Source: an uncultured Bartonella sp.
Lineage (GTDB): Bacteria; Pseudomonadota; Alphaproteobacteria; Rhizobiales; Rhizobiaceae
Reading direction: 5' to 3'
DNA length: 64,000 bases
Assembly: GCA_946478235.1 (NCBI GenBank)
Contig: CAMLBF010000002.1
Coordinates: 1 to 64,000 of the forward strand
The notes beneath the pieces are model-generated. The model had not been told where the DNA came from. It worked only from the letters and a program-made list of their open reading frames with translations, and ran no database searches. This document shows positions 54,169 to 64,000 of this stretch, piece by piece (position 1 is the first letter of the stretch; each line of letters begins with the position of its first letter). Made by a program: the position numbers and the translations under genes.

Positions 54169-55448
54169 TATTCATACCTCAAAGCTTGTACCGGATCGAG
54201 TTTTGCCGCTCTCCACGCCGGAATAATAGTGGCAAGAAAAGATAGGAAAAGTGCCATAAAGACAACCAAAGCAGTCTCGCCCCACTCCAATTTCGCAGGT
54301 AATTTGGCAAGGAAATACAATTGCGGATTAAACACATCCACGTTGAAAAGCCATGATACAAAATCCTGAATATGTCCAATATTTGCGCAAGTAAGCACAC
54401 CAAGCAACAATCCTAGGATTGTTCCCAAAACGCCAATAACCATCCCTGTCATGATAAAAATTCGCATGATAGAACTTTGTCTTGCCCCCATTGTTCGCAA
54501 GATCGCTATGTCATGGCCTTTATCTTTAACCAACATGATAAGACCAGAAATAATGTTCAATGCGGCAACCAAAACAATAAGCGATAGAATGAAGAACATA
54601 ACATTACGTTCTACCTGTAATGCCGAAAAGAATGCTTGGTTGCGTGAGCGCCAATCAACAGAGTAGACCTGACGACCCACCGCTTTTTCAACTTCCGGAC
54701 TAATTTGGCTTACTTCGTCCGCATTATTGAGGAACACTTCCAATGATTGGACTTTGTTGCCTAGATTGAAGAAAGCTTGTGCCTCCTTCAATGGCATAAA
54801 GATAAAGATTGAATCATATTCTGACATGCCAACAGAAAAGATTGCTGTGACTTTATATGCTTTTACACGCGGATTGACGCCAAACGGGGTAACGTCGCCA
54901 TCTGGTGTGATAATACGGATATCACTTCCAACCGACAGACCCAACTTTTCTGCCATTCCACTACCGATAGCTACACCGTCCTGTTTGTCGAAATTTTCCA
55001 AAGTGCCAAACTTGATATTTTTTGTCACTGTGGTGAGCTTGTCCAAATCCTGTTCACGCATACCACGAACAAGAGCCCCTGTACCGCCATTGGAATCGCC
55101 TTGGGCAAGAGCTTGTCCTTCTACAACAGGCAACACAAACTTCACACCATCAACGCCCTCTACTCGGGGAATAATGGTGTTATAATCGTTGAAATCGCTA
55201 TCGACAGCCTGCACCACAAGATGCCCATTCATGCCGAGAATACGGTCGAGAAGTTCAGCACGAAAGCCGTTCATAACAGCCATAACAACAATCAAAGCGA
55301 ACACACCAAGCATAATCCCGATCAGAGATATAATTGATATCACTGACGTAAATAATTGCTTCTTGTTCGGCAGCATATACCGAAAGGCTATCATCCATTC
55401 ATAAGATGAAAAGCCTAAAACCCCATCAATCTTGGCCAATTTACGCAT
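54168..55448 (-). CDS. lolC: Lipoprotein-releasing permease LolC/LolE
   Basis: Inner-membrane MacB-fold permease, about 426 aa. One N-terminal helix (about 38-60), a periplasmic domain and three C-terminal helices; ends GERQ-like [13 protein letters not shown]. Rhizobiales usually have a single LolC/E protein, so it may work as a homodimer. The ATG at 55448 overlaps the proS stop (TGATG); the TTG at 55451 is less likely. Confidence 0.94.
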   Translation of the reverse strand: MRKLAKIDGVLGFSSYEWMIAFRYMLPNKKQLFTSVISIISLIGIMLGVFALIVVMAVMNGFRAELLDRILGMNGHLVVQAVDSDFNDYNTIIPRVEGVDGVKFVLPVVEGQALAQGDSNGGTGALVRGMREQDLDKLTTVTKNIKFGTLENFDKQDGVAIGSGMAEKLGLSVGSDIRIITPDGDVTPFGVNPRVKAYKVTAIFSVGMSEYDSIFIFMPLKEAQAFFNLGNKVQSLEVFLNNADEVSQISPEVEKAVGRQVYSVDWRSRNQAFFSALQVERNVMFFILSLIVLVAALNIISGLIMLVKDKGHDIAILRTMGARQSSIMRIFIMTGMVIGVLGTILGLLLGVLTCANIGHIQDFVSWLFNVDVFNPQLYFLAKLPAKLEWGETALVVFMALFLSFLATIIPAWRAAKLDPVQALRYE

Positions 55449-56785
55449 CAAGACTCCGTAAGACGACGTATAGCGGATTCAACCGAAAGAATTTCTTTCT
55501 CACCCGTTTTTCTATCTTTTATTTCCACCTGATTTTCACCAGCGTTTTTAGGCCCTACGATAATTTGTGTTGGCAGACCAATAAGATCCATCGTTGCAAA
55601 CTTGGATCCTGCCCGCTCTTCACTATCGTCAAGCAAAACATCAAAGCCGGCATTTGTAAGTTTGTTATAAATCTCTTCGCTTATGGCATCGCATTTTTCG
55701 TCACCAACTTTCATGTTGATAACACCAAAGTCAAACGGCGACATAGCACGTGGCCATATAATGCCGTTATCATCATGTGATGCCTCGATTGCTGCAGCAA
55801 CCAAACGTGATGGACCAATGCCGTAAGACCCCATAGATACCGGATGTTCCTTACCGTCCGGCCCCATAATCGTCGCCTTCATAGGCTCTGAATATTTCGT
55901 ACCAAAGTGGAAAATATGCCCCACCTCAATACCACGCGCGGCAATCTGATCTGAAGCCGATATTTTGCTCCAAACGTCTTCATTATGCATTTCTTCAGTC
56001 GCCGCATAAGGTGTCGTCCATTGTTTTACAACGTCTTCAAGCTTTGCACTGTCTGAAAAATCGATATCAGCACCTGGCACATCCATATCCAAAAACCGTT
56101 TTTCGCAGAAAACGGCCGATTCACCAGTATCCGCAAGAATGATAAATTCGTGGCTGAGGTTACCGCCAATAGGGCCCGTGTCGGCTCTCATTGGTATGGC
56201 ACGAAGACCTAGCCGTGAAAATGTACGCAGATAGGCGACAAACATTCGGTTATAGGCAGCCTTTGAGCTTTCATAATCGACATCGAATGAATAAGCATCT
56301 TTCATGAGAAATTCGCGTGACCGCATCACGCCGAAACGCGGACGTATTTCATCCCGAAATTTCCATTGGATATGATATAAATTGAGCGGCAAATCCTTGT
56401 ATGAACGCACATAGGTACGGAATATATCGGTAATCATCTCTTCATTCGTTGGTCCGAATAAGAGTTCACGTTCCTGACGATCTTTTATGCGTAGCATCTC
56501 CAGCCCATACGCATCATATCGTCCGCTCTCGCGCCACAAATCTGCCGATTGTATAGTCGGCATCAATATTTCCAACGCACCTGCCCGATTTTGTTCTTCC
56601 TTGATGATATTGCACACCTTATCGAGAACTTTTTTACCCAGCGGCAGCCAAGTGTATATACCCGAAGCCTGTTGCCTAATCATACCAGAACGCAACATCA
56701 AGCGGTGGGAAGCAATTTCTGCTTCCTTAGGATTTTCTTTTAATATCGGTAAAAAATAACGAGACAGACGCATCGAAAACAACAT
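55448..56785 (-). CDS. proS: Prolyl-tRNA synthetase ProS
   Basis: Class II synthetase of 445 aa. Motif 1 region [12 protein letters not shown], motif 2 [17 protein letters not shown] and motif 3 [10 protein letters not shown]. It is the short form lacking the INS editing insertion, which is normal in alphaproteobacteria, so Ala-tRNA-Pro editing depends on a separate factor. First gene of proS-lolC-lolD. Confidence 0.96.
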   Translation of the reverse strand: MLFSMRLSRYFLPILKENPKEAEIASHRLMLRSGMIRQQASGIYTWLPLGKKVLDKVCNIIKEEQNRAGALEILMPTIQSADLWRESGRYDAYGLEMLRIKDRQERELLFGPTNEEMITDIFRTYVRSYKDLPLNLYHIQWKFRDEIRPRFGVMRSREFLMKDAYSFDVDYESSKAAYNRMFVAYLRTFSRLGLRAIPMRADTGPIGGNLSHEFIILADTGESAVFCEKRFLDMDVPGADIDFSDSAKLEDVVKQWTTPYAATEEMHNEDVWSKISASDQIAARGIEVGHIFHFGTKYSEPMKATIMGPDGKEHPVSMGSYGIGPSRLVAAAIEASHDDNGIIWPRAMSPFDFGVINMKVGDEKCDAISEEIYNKLTNAGFDVLLDDSEERAGSKFATMDLIGLPTQIIVGPKNAGENQVEIKDRKTGEKEILSVESAIRRLTES

Positions 56786-57040
56786 TTTCCAGCTAAGGCT
56801 CCTCGAATCGGAGCCATGTTAATGACTATGTTAACCATAGCGACAATGAACATACTTGCAAATAGTCAAGCTTACGGAATGACACCGTTTTTTTTTCAAA
56901 ACCGCTGATGAGCACTCGGCTTATACCGAACAAATTTTTGTGCGTGAAAAGAGTATATCACCAAGTTTAACTAAAGTTGGCGATCTACTTTAAAGACGCA
57001 CCATTAAAATAATCAACAGACCTTCTTCAAAATTTATCGA

Positions 57041-58717
57041 TTATCTTGCCCTATGTAGAAATACCGTACAGACAGGCTTTTTACCCCAAATCTCATTGAC
57101 GACTGAACGAACAGCCCTTCGCACAGCTTCCGTCACCGTCTCATTATCCCGACGGCGATTTCTCGGAATACTATCAATGGTTTTATCGATAGTATCCAAA
57201 ATCTCATGTTCCAGAATAAGGCCGTTGCCGTCGTTTTCTGGAAGTCCAAAACAGACAAGCTGAGGTTCTTCCAGCAATTCTTGTTGCTTATCCATCAAGA
57301 GAGCAATTGAAACATGACCAACATGACTAAGCTTGCGCCGCTCATTAACGCCCAATTCATCTTCATTACCAATAAGCAGCCCATCTTTATAAATACGTCC
57401 AACAGGCGCTTCATCAATAACTTCTGGAGCTCCGGGAGCAAGCCGCAGCATGTCGCCGTTTCTAATCTCTGCGACCTTTTCTATACCTGCTTGGCGCCCC
57501 AAAGCAGTTTGCGCGGTTAAATGCATAGCTTCGCCATGAACTGGTACAAGTATTTCTGGTTTTACCCAATCATACATTTTTAAAAGTTCATTGCGTCTTG
57601 GGTGTCCTGAAACATGTACAAGAGCATCGTGATCGGTAATGATACGAACGCCCCTATCGATCAACCGATTTTGGGTATCAATAATTGCTTTTTCATTACC
57701 TGGAATGCTTCGAGACGAATAAATAACTGTATCACCGGCGGCTAAGCTAAGCGTATGCATTTCGTCACGCGATAGTTTTGCTAAAGCAGCACGCTGCTCC
57801 CCTTGACTACCCGTCAGGATCATAACCAATTTATCGCGCTGGATATAACCGAACTCATCTTCGTCAACGAAGGGATCCAACCCTTCGAGATAGCCTAACT
57901 CTTCAGCAACCGCCACGCTGCGTTTCATGGATCGACCAACCAATAAGACCTTGCGCCCTGCTTCTTTCGCAGCCAAAGCAATGGATAGGATTCTTCCAAC
58001 ATTTGAAGAAAAAGTCGTAATTGCAACGCGTCCTTCCGCCTCGGAAATGATATTGGCCAAACTTTTACCGACATCATGCTCTGTGGGCGATACACCATCA
58101 CGCAACGCATTGGTAGAATCGCAAACCAATGCTAAAACACCTTGTTCGCCTAGTTCTCTAAAGCGTTTCTCATCCGTAACAGCCCCAAGTGATGGCTCTG
58201 GGTCAATTTTCCAGTCACCAGTATGAATGACCGTACCTAACTTTGTTTTGATGGCAAGCGAAACAGGTTCAGGAATTGAATGGGCAACAGCCAATGCTTC
58301 GATATTGAATGAACCAATTTCAAAGCGATCACCTGCCTTAAAGACATTGACTGGCACTTCATAGGAATCAAAATCTGTTTGTCGCTTAGTTTCCAACAAA
58401 CCTGCAGTGAAAGCGGTGCAATAGACCGGCACTTTCAATTTCGGCCATAGGTCTAATATTGCGCCAAAATGGTCTTCATGCGCATGCGTGATCACCATAC
58501 CACGTATATTATGACGCTCATTTTCCAAAAAACGGATATCTGGCAAAATCAGATCAACACCTGGTAATTCCGGTCCCGCGAAGCTCACACCAAAATCAAC
58601 AATAAGCCATTCACGATCTTCTTCTGACCCATAACCATAGACACCGAGATTCATTCCAATTTCGCCCACACCACCCAATGGAAGAAAAACTAATTCGCTG
58701 CCTACGGCCGATGCCAT
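57041..58717 (-). CDS. rnj: Ribonuclease J
   Basis: A 558-aa metallo-beta-lactamase/beta-CASP exo- and endoribonuclease. The zinc motif is ITHAHEDH; HTGDWKID and the VHVSGHPRR beta-CASP segment follow. The C-terminal domain mediates dimerisation. Alphaproteobacterial RNase J matures 16S and 23S rRNA. Start has AGGAGAA six bases upstream. About 255 non-coding bases separate it from proS; they hold an imperfect palindrome at 56961-56980. Confidence 0.95.
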   Translation of the reverse strand: MASAVGSELVFLPLGGVGEIGMNLGVYGYGSEEDREWLIVDFGVSFAGPELPGVDLILPDIRFLENERHNIRGMVITHAHEDHFGAILDLWPKLKVPVYCTAFTAGLLETKRQTDFDSYEVPVNVFKAGDRFEIGSFNIEALAVAHSIPEPVSLAIKTKLGTVIHTGDWKIDPEPSLGAVTDEKRFRELGEQGVLALVCDSTNALRDGVSPTEHDVGKSLANIISEAEGRVAITTFSSNVGRILSIALAAKEAGRKVLLVGRSMKRSVAVAEELGYLEGLDPFVDEDEFGYIQRDKLVMILTGSQGEQRAALAKLSRDEMHTLSLAAGDTVIYSSRSIPGNEKAIIDTQNRLIDRGVRIITDHDALVHVSGHPRRNELLKMYDWVKPEILVPVHGEAMHLTAQTALGRQAGIEKVAEIRNGDMLRLAPGAPEVIDEAPVGRIYKDGLLIGNEDELGVNERRKLSHVGHVSIALLMDKQQELLEEPQLVCFGLPENDGNGLILEHEILDTIDKTIDSIPRNRRRDNETVTEAVRRAVRSVVNEIWGKKPVCTVFLHRAR

Positions 58718-58773
58718 CGAATTCTCCTAAAAAGTTATCTTATTTATGCTTCATCACGATTGAATTTTAGTTC

Positions 58774-59577
58774 TTAATATAGTCCTGCTTTGCTAGAAGC
58801 AACCTTACCGAAATGAACATCCCCCGCTGTAATTTTGATTTGATTATTTTTTTCGTCAGTTACGATGCAATTAAATTCATCATCGAGACCTGAAAAAATC
58901 CCGCTAACACTCTGTTTTTCAAGATTTACAGTGATGTTTTGCCCAAGATAGGCTGCTAATTTCAGCCATTTCTCTTTAATCATTCGCTTGCCAGCTTGTG
59001 AATTAAAAATACGATAATTAACCGCCCAACTCTGTGAAAGCTGTTCAAAAATCTTTTCGCAGCTAATATCAATCCCTAAGTTTTTTAATGATTGTGTTGG
59101 GTAAGGAGCATCTTCATAACGGTGGGCAACATTTAACCCTATGCCAACAACCAGAGCAAAATTTTTATCTGACTTTTGTTTTAATTCCAGCAAAATGCCT
59201 GATGCTTTTGCGCCATTGAGCATCACATCATTTGGCCACTTCAGGCTTACCAAATCGTGACTTATATCATTTGCCGTCAGAAGATCATTCAATGCTTCGG
59301 CCAAGCTAACACCTGCCACAAAACCGAGCATAGCTGCCGTTTCAAGACGAAAATTACTCGTCAATAAGAGGCTAGCATAGAGATTTCCTTTGGGACTAAC
59401 CCAGCTTCTCCCTCTTCTTGCCCTACCGGCAGTCTGTTGGTTAGCCACAACCCAAAGCTTATCTTTATTTTCCTGGAGACCTTTCGTGAGCGCAATATGA
59501 TTGGTGGAGTCTACGCAATCGTAAGACTCCACCTGATATCCTTGCTCCTCAGCAAATGCTGATAGTGTAAAATTCAT
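58774..59577 (-). CDS. birA: Biotin-[acetyl-CoA carboxylase] ligase BirA
   Basis: Adds biotin to acetyl-CoA carboxylase. Catalytic-domain motifs QTAGRARRGRSWVSPKGN and SLKWPNDVMLNGAKASGILLE (in part), then GIGLNVAHR. 267 aa: there is no N-terminal DNA-binding domain, so it cannot act as the repressor known from E. coli. It starts five bases after nuoN. Confidence 0.96.
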   Translation of the reverse strand: MNFTLSAFAEEQGYQVESYDCVDSTNHIALTKGLQENKDKLWVVANQQTAGRARRGRSWVSPKGNLYASLLLTSNFRLETAAMLGFVAGVSLAEALNDLLTANDISHDLVSLKWPNDVMLNGAKASGILLELKQKSDKNFALVVGIGLNVAHRYEDAPYPTQSLKNLGIDISCEKIFEQLSQSWAVNYRIFNSQAGKRMIKEKWLKLAAYLGQNITVNLEKQSVSGIFSGLDDEFNCIVTDEKNNQIKITAGDVHFGKVASSKAGLY

Positions 59578-59582
59578 TCGCT

Positions 59583-61043
59583 TTAAAACAGTGACGCTGC
59601 TGCTTTTTCCGCAATTTGCGTAAGTGAAATTCCGAAAAATACATAAAAGAGAACGAATATACCGGAAATAGCCAATATGAATTTCAACTCATTTGGCAAA
59701 GGCATAAAACCGGTCTTTGCTTCATCGAACCACATAATCTTGATGACGCGGAGATAATAGAATGCACTAATAACGGAAGCGATCATACCGATAACAACAA
59801 GTGGTATTAATCCCGCGTGCACTGCAGCCGAGAATGCTGACCATTTAGCAAAAAAACCAGCCATCGGAGGCACACTTGCCAGTGAAAACAGCATGATTGT
59901 CATCACAATAGCCATAAATGGATTGGTGCGTGCAAGACCTGCTAAATCATAGATGCTCTCAACATTACCATCCCGTGTACGCATACCAAGGATAAATGCA
60001 AAAGATCCTATGATCATTGCAACATAAACGGTCATATAAAGCATGACACCTTGAACGCCAATCACACTACCGGCAGCCAATCCCACCAGAGCATAACCCA
60101 TATGACTAATGGAAGAATAAGCCATAAGTCTTTTAATATTGCTCTGTCCAATGGCTGCAAAAGCACCCAATACCATTGATGCAATAGACATGAACACAAG
60201 GATCTGCTGCCACGCTGGCATAACACCGTGTTCGCCAGACAAAGGTAAAAATGCACTGACAATCACACGAATAATAAGTGCCATAGCAGCAACTTTAGGC
60301 GCACTGGCAAAGAAAGCAGTTATTGGCGTTGGCGCACCTTCATAAACATCCGGTGTCCACATATGGAAAGGAACAACAGAAATCTTGAAGGCCAAGCCTG
60401 CCAAAACAAAAACGATACCAAAGATCACACCGATTTGAGGTGCCTGACCATTTAATACCTGTGCGATTTCTTTGAAGCCAATTTGTCCGGTAAATCCATA
60501 TATTAATGAAATACCATATAACAGCATGCCGGATGATAAAGCGCCCAAAACAAAATATTTTAAGCCAGCTTCAGAAGACTTCACGTTGTCTCTGTTGCAG
60601 GCAGCCAAAACATAGAGTGCTAAAGAATGAAGCTCCAAGCCCATATAAAGTGTTAGCATATTGCCAGCTGATATCATCAACATCATGCCTAGCGCTGCCA
60701 ACAATACGAGCACTGGAAATTCAAATTTCGCAAACTTTTCGGCTTTTGCAAATCCTACAGACATGATCAATGCGAAAAGCGCACCAACCAACATCAGGAT
60801 TTTCATATATCGGCTGAAACCATCAAGTATGAGGGCGTTACCACCAAAGATCCCGACCTTTGGTGATATAATTATGACAAGACCTGTCGCCAAAATCAGC
60901 GCGATCGCTAATCCGGTTACCGTGAAATATGACCGCTCGCCGGAATAAACACCAACCAAAAGCAGCACAAGTGCCCCCAGAGCAAGTAACAGTTCTGGAA
61001 AAATGAGCGGCAATTGAGCCATTAAATCAATATGCATGGACAT
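59583..61043 (-). CDS. nuoN: NADH-quinone oxidoreductase subunit N
   Basis: Membrane proton-pumping subunit of complex I, 486 aa with about 14 helices. Conserved Lys/Glu positions lie in [18 protein letters not shown] and in [13 protein letters not shown]. Preceded by nuoM with a ten-base gap and followed directly by birA. Confidence 0.96.
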   Translation of the reverse strand: MSMHIDLMAQLPLIFPELLLALGALVLLLVGVYSGERSYFTVTGLAIALILATGLVIIISPKVGIFGGNALILDGFSRYMKILMLVGALFALIMSVGFAKAEKFAKFEFPVLVLLAALGMMLMISAGNMLTLYMGLELHSLALYVLAACNRDNVKSSEAGLKYFVLGALSSGMLLYGISLIYGFTGQIGFKEIAQVLNGQAPQIGVIFGIVFVLAGLAFKISVVPFHMWTPDVYEGAPTPITAFFASAPKVAAMALIIRVIVSAFLPLSGEHGVMPAWQQILVFMSIASMVLGAFAAIGQSNIKRLMAYSSISHMGYALVGLAAGSVIGVQGVMLYMTVYVAMIIGSFAFILGMRTRDGNVESIYDLAGLARTNPFMAIVMTIMLFSLASVPPMAGFFAKWSAFSAAVHAGLIPLVVIGMIASVISAFYYLRVIKIMWFDEAKTGFMPLPNELKFILAISGIFVLFYVFFGISLTQIAEKAAASLF

Positions 61044-61053
61044 TCGCCTTTTC

Positions 61054-62523
61054 TTAATGCAGCTGGTTGACGAGAGCTTCTACCGCAGCCGCCGTTGTAT
61101 TGAGAATTGGCGATGGATAGAAACCAAAGAAAACCGTAAGAGCAATCATTGGATAAAGAATCAACTTTTCACGCGGTGACAAATCTAGCAGAGCCTTCAA
61201 ACTCTCTTTATCAAGCTTTCCGAATATAACCCGACGATAAAGATAGAGTGCATAAGACGCCGAAAGGATAACACCTGTTGTTGCGAACAAAGCCACCCAT
61301 GTGTTGACCTGAAATACACCGATCAAGGTCAAGAATTCTCCGATAAAGCCGGATGTTCCAGGAAGCCCGATATTCGCCATTGTAAATACCATAAATGCAA
61401 CAGCGTATTTTGGCATGTTATTAACAAGACCACCAAATGCAGCAATCTCACGCGTATGTAGACGATCATAGATAACGCCAACACATAGGAACAATGCCGC
61501 AGAAACGATGCCGTGTGACAACATTTGGTAAATAGCACCTTGTAGCCCCTGCTCATTTGCAGCGAAGATACCCATGGTGACATATCCCATATGGGCAACA
61601 GAAGAATAAGCAATAAGCTTTTTCATATCTTCCTGAACGAGAGCCACCAATGAGGTGTAGATAATCGCAATAACGGACAATGTAAAAACAAATGGTGCCA
61701 GATCTGCAGATGCCAACGGAAACATTGGTAGAGAGAAACGGATGAAACCATAACCACCCAGTTTCAACAATACACCAGCCAAAATCACTGAACCGGCAGT
61801 TGGAGCCTCAACGTGCGCGTCAGGCAACCAAGTGTGAACTGGCCACATTGGCATTTTGACTGCAAATGAAGCAAAAAAAGCAATCCAAAGCCAGAACTGC
61901 ATGTTTGCTGGAAATTTATATGTCAGCAGCGTTGGCACATCGAGCGTACCTGCCTGCCAATACATCGCCATAATGGCAACCAACATCAAAACAGAGCCAA
62001 GGAATGTATAAAGAAAAAACTTTATGCTGGCGTATACGCGTCTTGGTCCACCCCAAACACCAATGATAATAAACATCGGTATTAAGCTGCCCTCAAAGAA
62101 GACGTAAAACAAAACAGCATCCAAAGCACAGAACACACCAATGACAGCAACCTCGAGCAAGAGAAACGCTATCATATAGGCTTTCAATCGATCTTTGACT
62201 GTTTCCCAACTGGCCAAAATGCAAAATGGCATCAAGAAGCCTGATAGAACAACGAATAGAACCGATATTCCATCAACACCCATATGATAGCTTATACCGC
62301 TACCAAGCCAATTGATTTTCTCTTCCATTTGGAAGCCAGGATTTGAACTATCAAACCCAGCCCAAACAATAAGCGAAAGAATGAATACAAACAGAGTTGT
62401 GAATAGCGCCACATTGCGAATATTGCGTTTTGCTGCTTCTCCGTCATCCTTGATCAAAAGGATCAAGACAACGCCAATCAGCGGCAAGAATGTGACCGTA
62501 GAAAGAATGGGCCAGTCGGTCAT
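61054..62523 (-). CDS. nuoM: NADH-quinone oxidoreductase subunit M
   Basis: Proton-pumping antiporter-like subunit of complex I, 489 aa with about 14 helices. Diagnostic segments are [38 protein letters not shown] and [12 protein letters not shown]. Its ATG shares one base with the nuoL stop (TGATG). Confidence 0.97.
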   Translation of the reverse strand: MTDWPILSTVTFLPLIGVVLILLIKDDGEAAKRNIRNVALFTTLFVFILSLIVWAGFDSSNPGFQMEEKINWLGSGISYHMGVDGISVLFVVLSGFLMPFCILASWETVKDRLKAYMIAFLLLEVAVIGVFCALDAVLFYVFFEGSLIPMFIIIGVWGGPRRVYASIKFFLYTFLGSVLMLVAIMAMYWQAGTLDVPTLLTYKFPANMQFWLWIAFFASFAVKMPMWPVHTWLPDAHVEAPTAGSVILAGVLLKLGGYGFIRFSLPMFPLASADLAPFVFTLSVIAIIYTSLVALVQEDMKKLIAYSSVAHMGYVTMGIFAANEQGLQGAIYQMLSHGIVSAALFLCVGVIYDRLHTREIAAFGGLVNNMPKYAVAFMVFTMANIGLPGTSGFIGEFLTLIGVFQVNTWVALFATTGVILSASYALYLYRRVIFGKLDKESLKALLDLSPREKLILYPMIALTVFFGFYPSPILNTTAAAVEALVNQLH

Positions 62524-64000
62524 CAGTTTAAGCTCCCGATCATCATCCAGGTGATGAGCGCTGCGACACCGATAAGCATCGCAAATGCGTAGTGATAAAG
62601 ATATCCTGTCTGCATGCGTACCACCTTATTGGTAATATCAACGACACGGGCTGCGACCCCATTAGGTCCCAAGCCATCTATAATTTTTATGTCGCCAATT
62701 TTCCAGAACATACGTCCGATAGCGAACGTGGAACGAACAAACAGAATGTTGTAGAGTTCGTCGAAATACCATTTGTTGAGTAAAAAGCGATATACAAATG
62801 GGAACGTCTTGGCCAATGCCTTTGGTATCGCGGTTGCTGCGATATAAAAAATGTATGCCAAAACAAACCCTGCCACCATAACAATGAATGGCGACCATTT
62901 TACCCAAGTTGGAACATTGTGGGCTTCATGCAGGATATGATTTTCCGGTCCAGTGAACAAAACACCTTTCCAGAAATTATTATACAATTCACCAACAAAG
63001 TATGGTTGAAATACAAATCCAGCAAATATTGCGCCAACAGCCAACACAAATAGCGGTATGAGCATGACAGGTGCAGATTCATGAACGTGATGCATGATAT
63101 CAGCTGTTGCTCTTGGTTTTCCATGGAACGTCATGAAAATCAAACGCCATGAGTAGAAGCTTGTAAATAATGCAGCAATCACAAGTAGCCAGAAAGCATA
63201 ACCGGAAGCCACATTATGTGAAGCAAAAGCCGATTCAATAATTGAATCTTTAGAGAAGAAACCAGCTGTACCAAACAATGTACCAGGAATTCCAACACCG
63301 GTAAGGGCAAGAGTTCCAATGACCATCATCCAATAGGTTGTCGGAATATATTTCCTGAGACCACCCATTTTTCTCATATCCTGTTCATCAGAAACGGCAT
63401 GAATGACCGATCCTGCGCCCAAGAACAATAGTGCTTTGAAGAAAGCATGCGTGAAGAGATGGAATACACCCGCTCCATAAGCACCAACACCTAGTGCCAC
63501 AAACATATAGCCAAGCTGTGAACAGGTTGAATAAGCGATAACGCGTTTAATGTCGTTTTGTACAAGACCAACTGTCGCTGCAAAAAATGCTGTTGTTGCA
63601 CCGATAACAATAATGACTGTTAATGCGGTCGGCGACAATTCAAACACAGGTGACATGCGCGAAACCATAAAGACACCTGCCGTGACCATTGTTGCTGCGT
63701 GGATAAGAGCAGAAACAGGTGTAGGGCCTTCCATCGCGTCTGGTAGCCATGTGTGCAACAAGAACTGTGCTGATTTACCCATTGCTCCGACAAAGAGGAA
63801 GAGGCAAGCAATGGTAATAGCTGTATTCGCATTGACCTGCCAATTTAAAAAGGTCATGCCATGAATAAAGTTTGGATCCGCTGCACGAGCAAAGATCACA
63901 TCAAACTTAACGGATTTGAACAATACAAATACGCTAAACAGTCCAATCAGAAAGCCGAAGTCGCCTACCCTGTTTACTACAAACGCTTTGATAGCCGCTT
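62523..64000 (-). CDS. nuoL: NADH-quinone oxidoreductase subunit L (partial, 5' end beyond window)
   Basis: Proton-pumping subunit with the lateral helix of complex I. At least 492 residues are inside the window; the reading frame stays open to base 64000, where it reads [20 protein letters not shown], an internal part of NuoL. The N-terminus is therefore missing and any internal Met start is artificial. Motifs include [22 protein letters not shown] and [12 protein letters not shown]. The gene is followed by nuoM with overlap. Confidence 0.97.
   Translation of the reverse strand, partial: AAIKAFVVNRVGDFGFLIGLFSVFVLFKSVKFDVIFARAADPNFIHGMTFLNWQVNANTAITIACLFLFVGAMGKSAQFLLHTWLPDAMEGPTPVSALIHAATMVTAGVFMVSRMSPVFELSPTALTVIIVIGATTAFFAATVGLVQNDIKRVIAYSTCSQLGYMFVALGVGAYGAGVFHLFTHAFFKALLFLGAGSVIHAVSDEQDMRKMGGLRKYIPTTYWMMVIGTLALTGVGIPGTLFGTAGFFSKDSIIESAFASHNVASGYAFWLLVIAALFTSFYSWRLIFMTFHGKPRATADIMHHVHESAPVMLIPLFVLAVGAIFAGFVFQPYFVGELYNNFWKGVLFTGPENHILHEAHNVPTWVKWSPFIVMVAGFVLAYIFYIAATAIPKALAKTFPFVYRFLLNKWYFDELYNILFVRSTFAIGRMFWKIGDIKIIDGLGPNGVAARVVDITNKVVRMQTGYLYHYAFAMLIGVAALITWMMIGSLN

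Noticed and set aside
56797-56815. GGCTCC/GGAGCC hairpin before proS
   Set aside because: No T-run and no T-box or other leader features; probably incidental.
62523-63923. nuoL as a complete 466-aa gene starting at 63923
   Set aside because: The frame stays open to base 64000 and the upstream codons encode conserved internal NuoL sequence, so it is truncated by the window edge.
1-64000. CRISPR arrays, insertion sequences, prophage or toxin-antitoxin loci
   Set aside because: No regularly spaced repeats, transposase, integrase or toxin-like gene was found on either strand.

Overview
The window looks like a chromosomal segment of an alphaproteobacterium of the order Hyphomicrobiales (Rhizobiales), close to the Bartonellaceae/Brucellaceae but AT-rich (roughly 40 % GC by eye). 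Supporting markers are the AcpXL/LpxXL locus for very-long-chain lipid A acylation, a giant coiled-coil protein of the Growth Pole Ring (GPR/RgsE) type, an IalB-family protein, an oxygen-dependent cobalamin gene set with CobG, and the order nuoL-nuoM-nuoN-birA-RNase J-proS-lolC-lolD. Almost all of the window is housekeeping DNA. I see no insertion sequence, prophage, CRISPR array, rRNA or toxin locus.

Layout. 1-2100: copper nitrite reductase nirK behind a strikingly AT-rich leader, facing a secreted c-type cytochrome. 2277-4879: A-type Fe-S carrier, mazG, galE and a molbindin gene broken by one extra A in a homopolymer. 4883-9658: five-gene minus-strand acpXL-fabF2-fabF1-adh-lpxXL operon, with a promoter and a CtrA-like box upstream. 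9898-13010: a short-chain dehydrogenase-like protein and the malic enzyme maeB. 13281-16871: Mla/Mce-type lipid transport operon. 16950-21980: the 1676-residue GPR-type protein with ten in-register 22-residue repeats. 22184-25187: ferredoxin, a DUF922 protein, folP-folK and a small lipoprotein. 25200-30633: cobG-cobH-cobI-cobJ divergent from cobL. 30750-35129: hfq-hflX, a gamma carbonic anhydrase-like protein, a SLC10A7/YfeH-like transporter, a TPR-methyltransferase and a two-TM protein. 35738-42998: minus-strand run of MBL hydrolase, TatD, metG, holB, tmk, dacA and rlpA. 43385-45540: tRNA-Lys, gpt and ialB separated by long non-coding gaps. 45868-64000: an orphan peptide-binding protein, a DsbA-like protein, mfd-sdhE, azlCD, lolD-lolC-proS, RNase J, birA and nuoN-nuoM-nuoL (nuoL runs off the window).

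How it fits together. Envelope biogenesis dominates: lipid A acylation (acpXL operon), phospholipid transport (mla), lipoprotein release (lolCD), polar growth (gpr) and peptidoglycan maturation (dacA, rlpA). NirK with a periplasmic cytochrome, an NADH dehydrogenase I operon and malic enzyme describe respiratory carbon metabolism with partial denitrification.

The most interesting observations concern proteins whose catalytic residues are changed. FabF2 has Glu in place of the condensing Cys and resembles a chain-length factor. The locus dehydrogenase lacks catalytic zinc ligands. The DacA homologue lacks the KTG and SxN motifs. The short-chain dehydrogenase lacks Tyr and Lys. I do not see an unambiguous wholly new system. 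The best candidate for undescribed biology is the FabF1/FabF2/ADH elongation module and its possible CtrA control.
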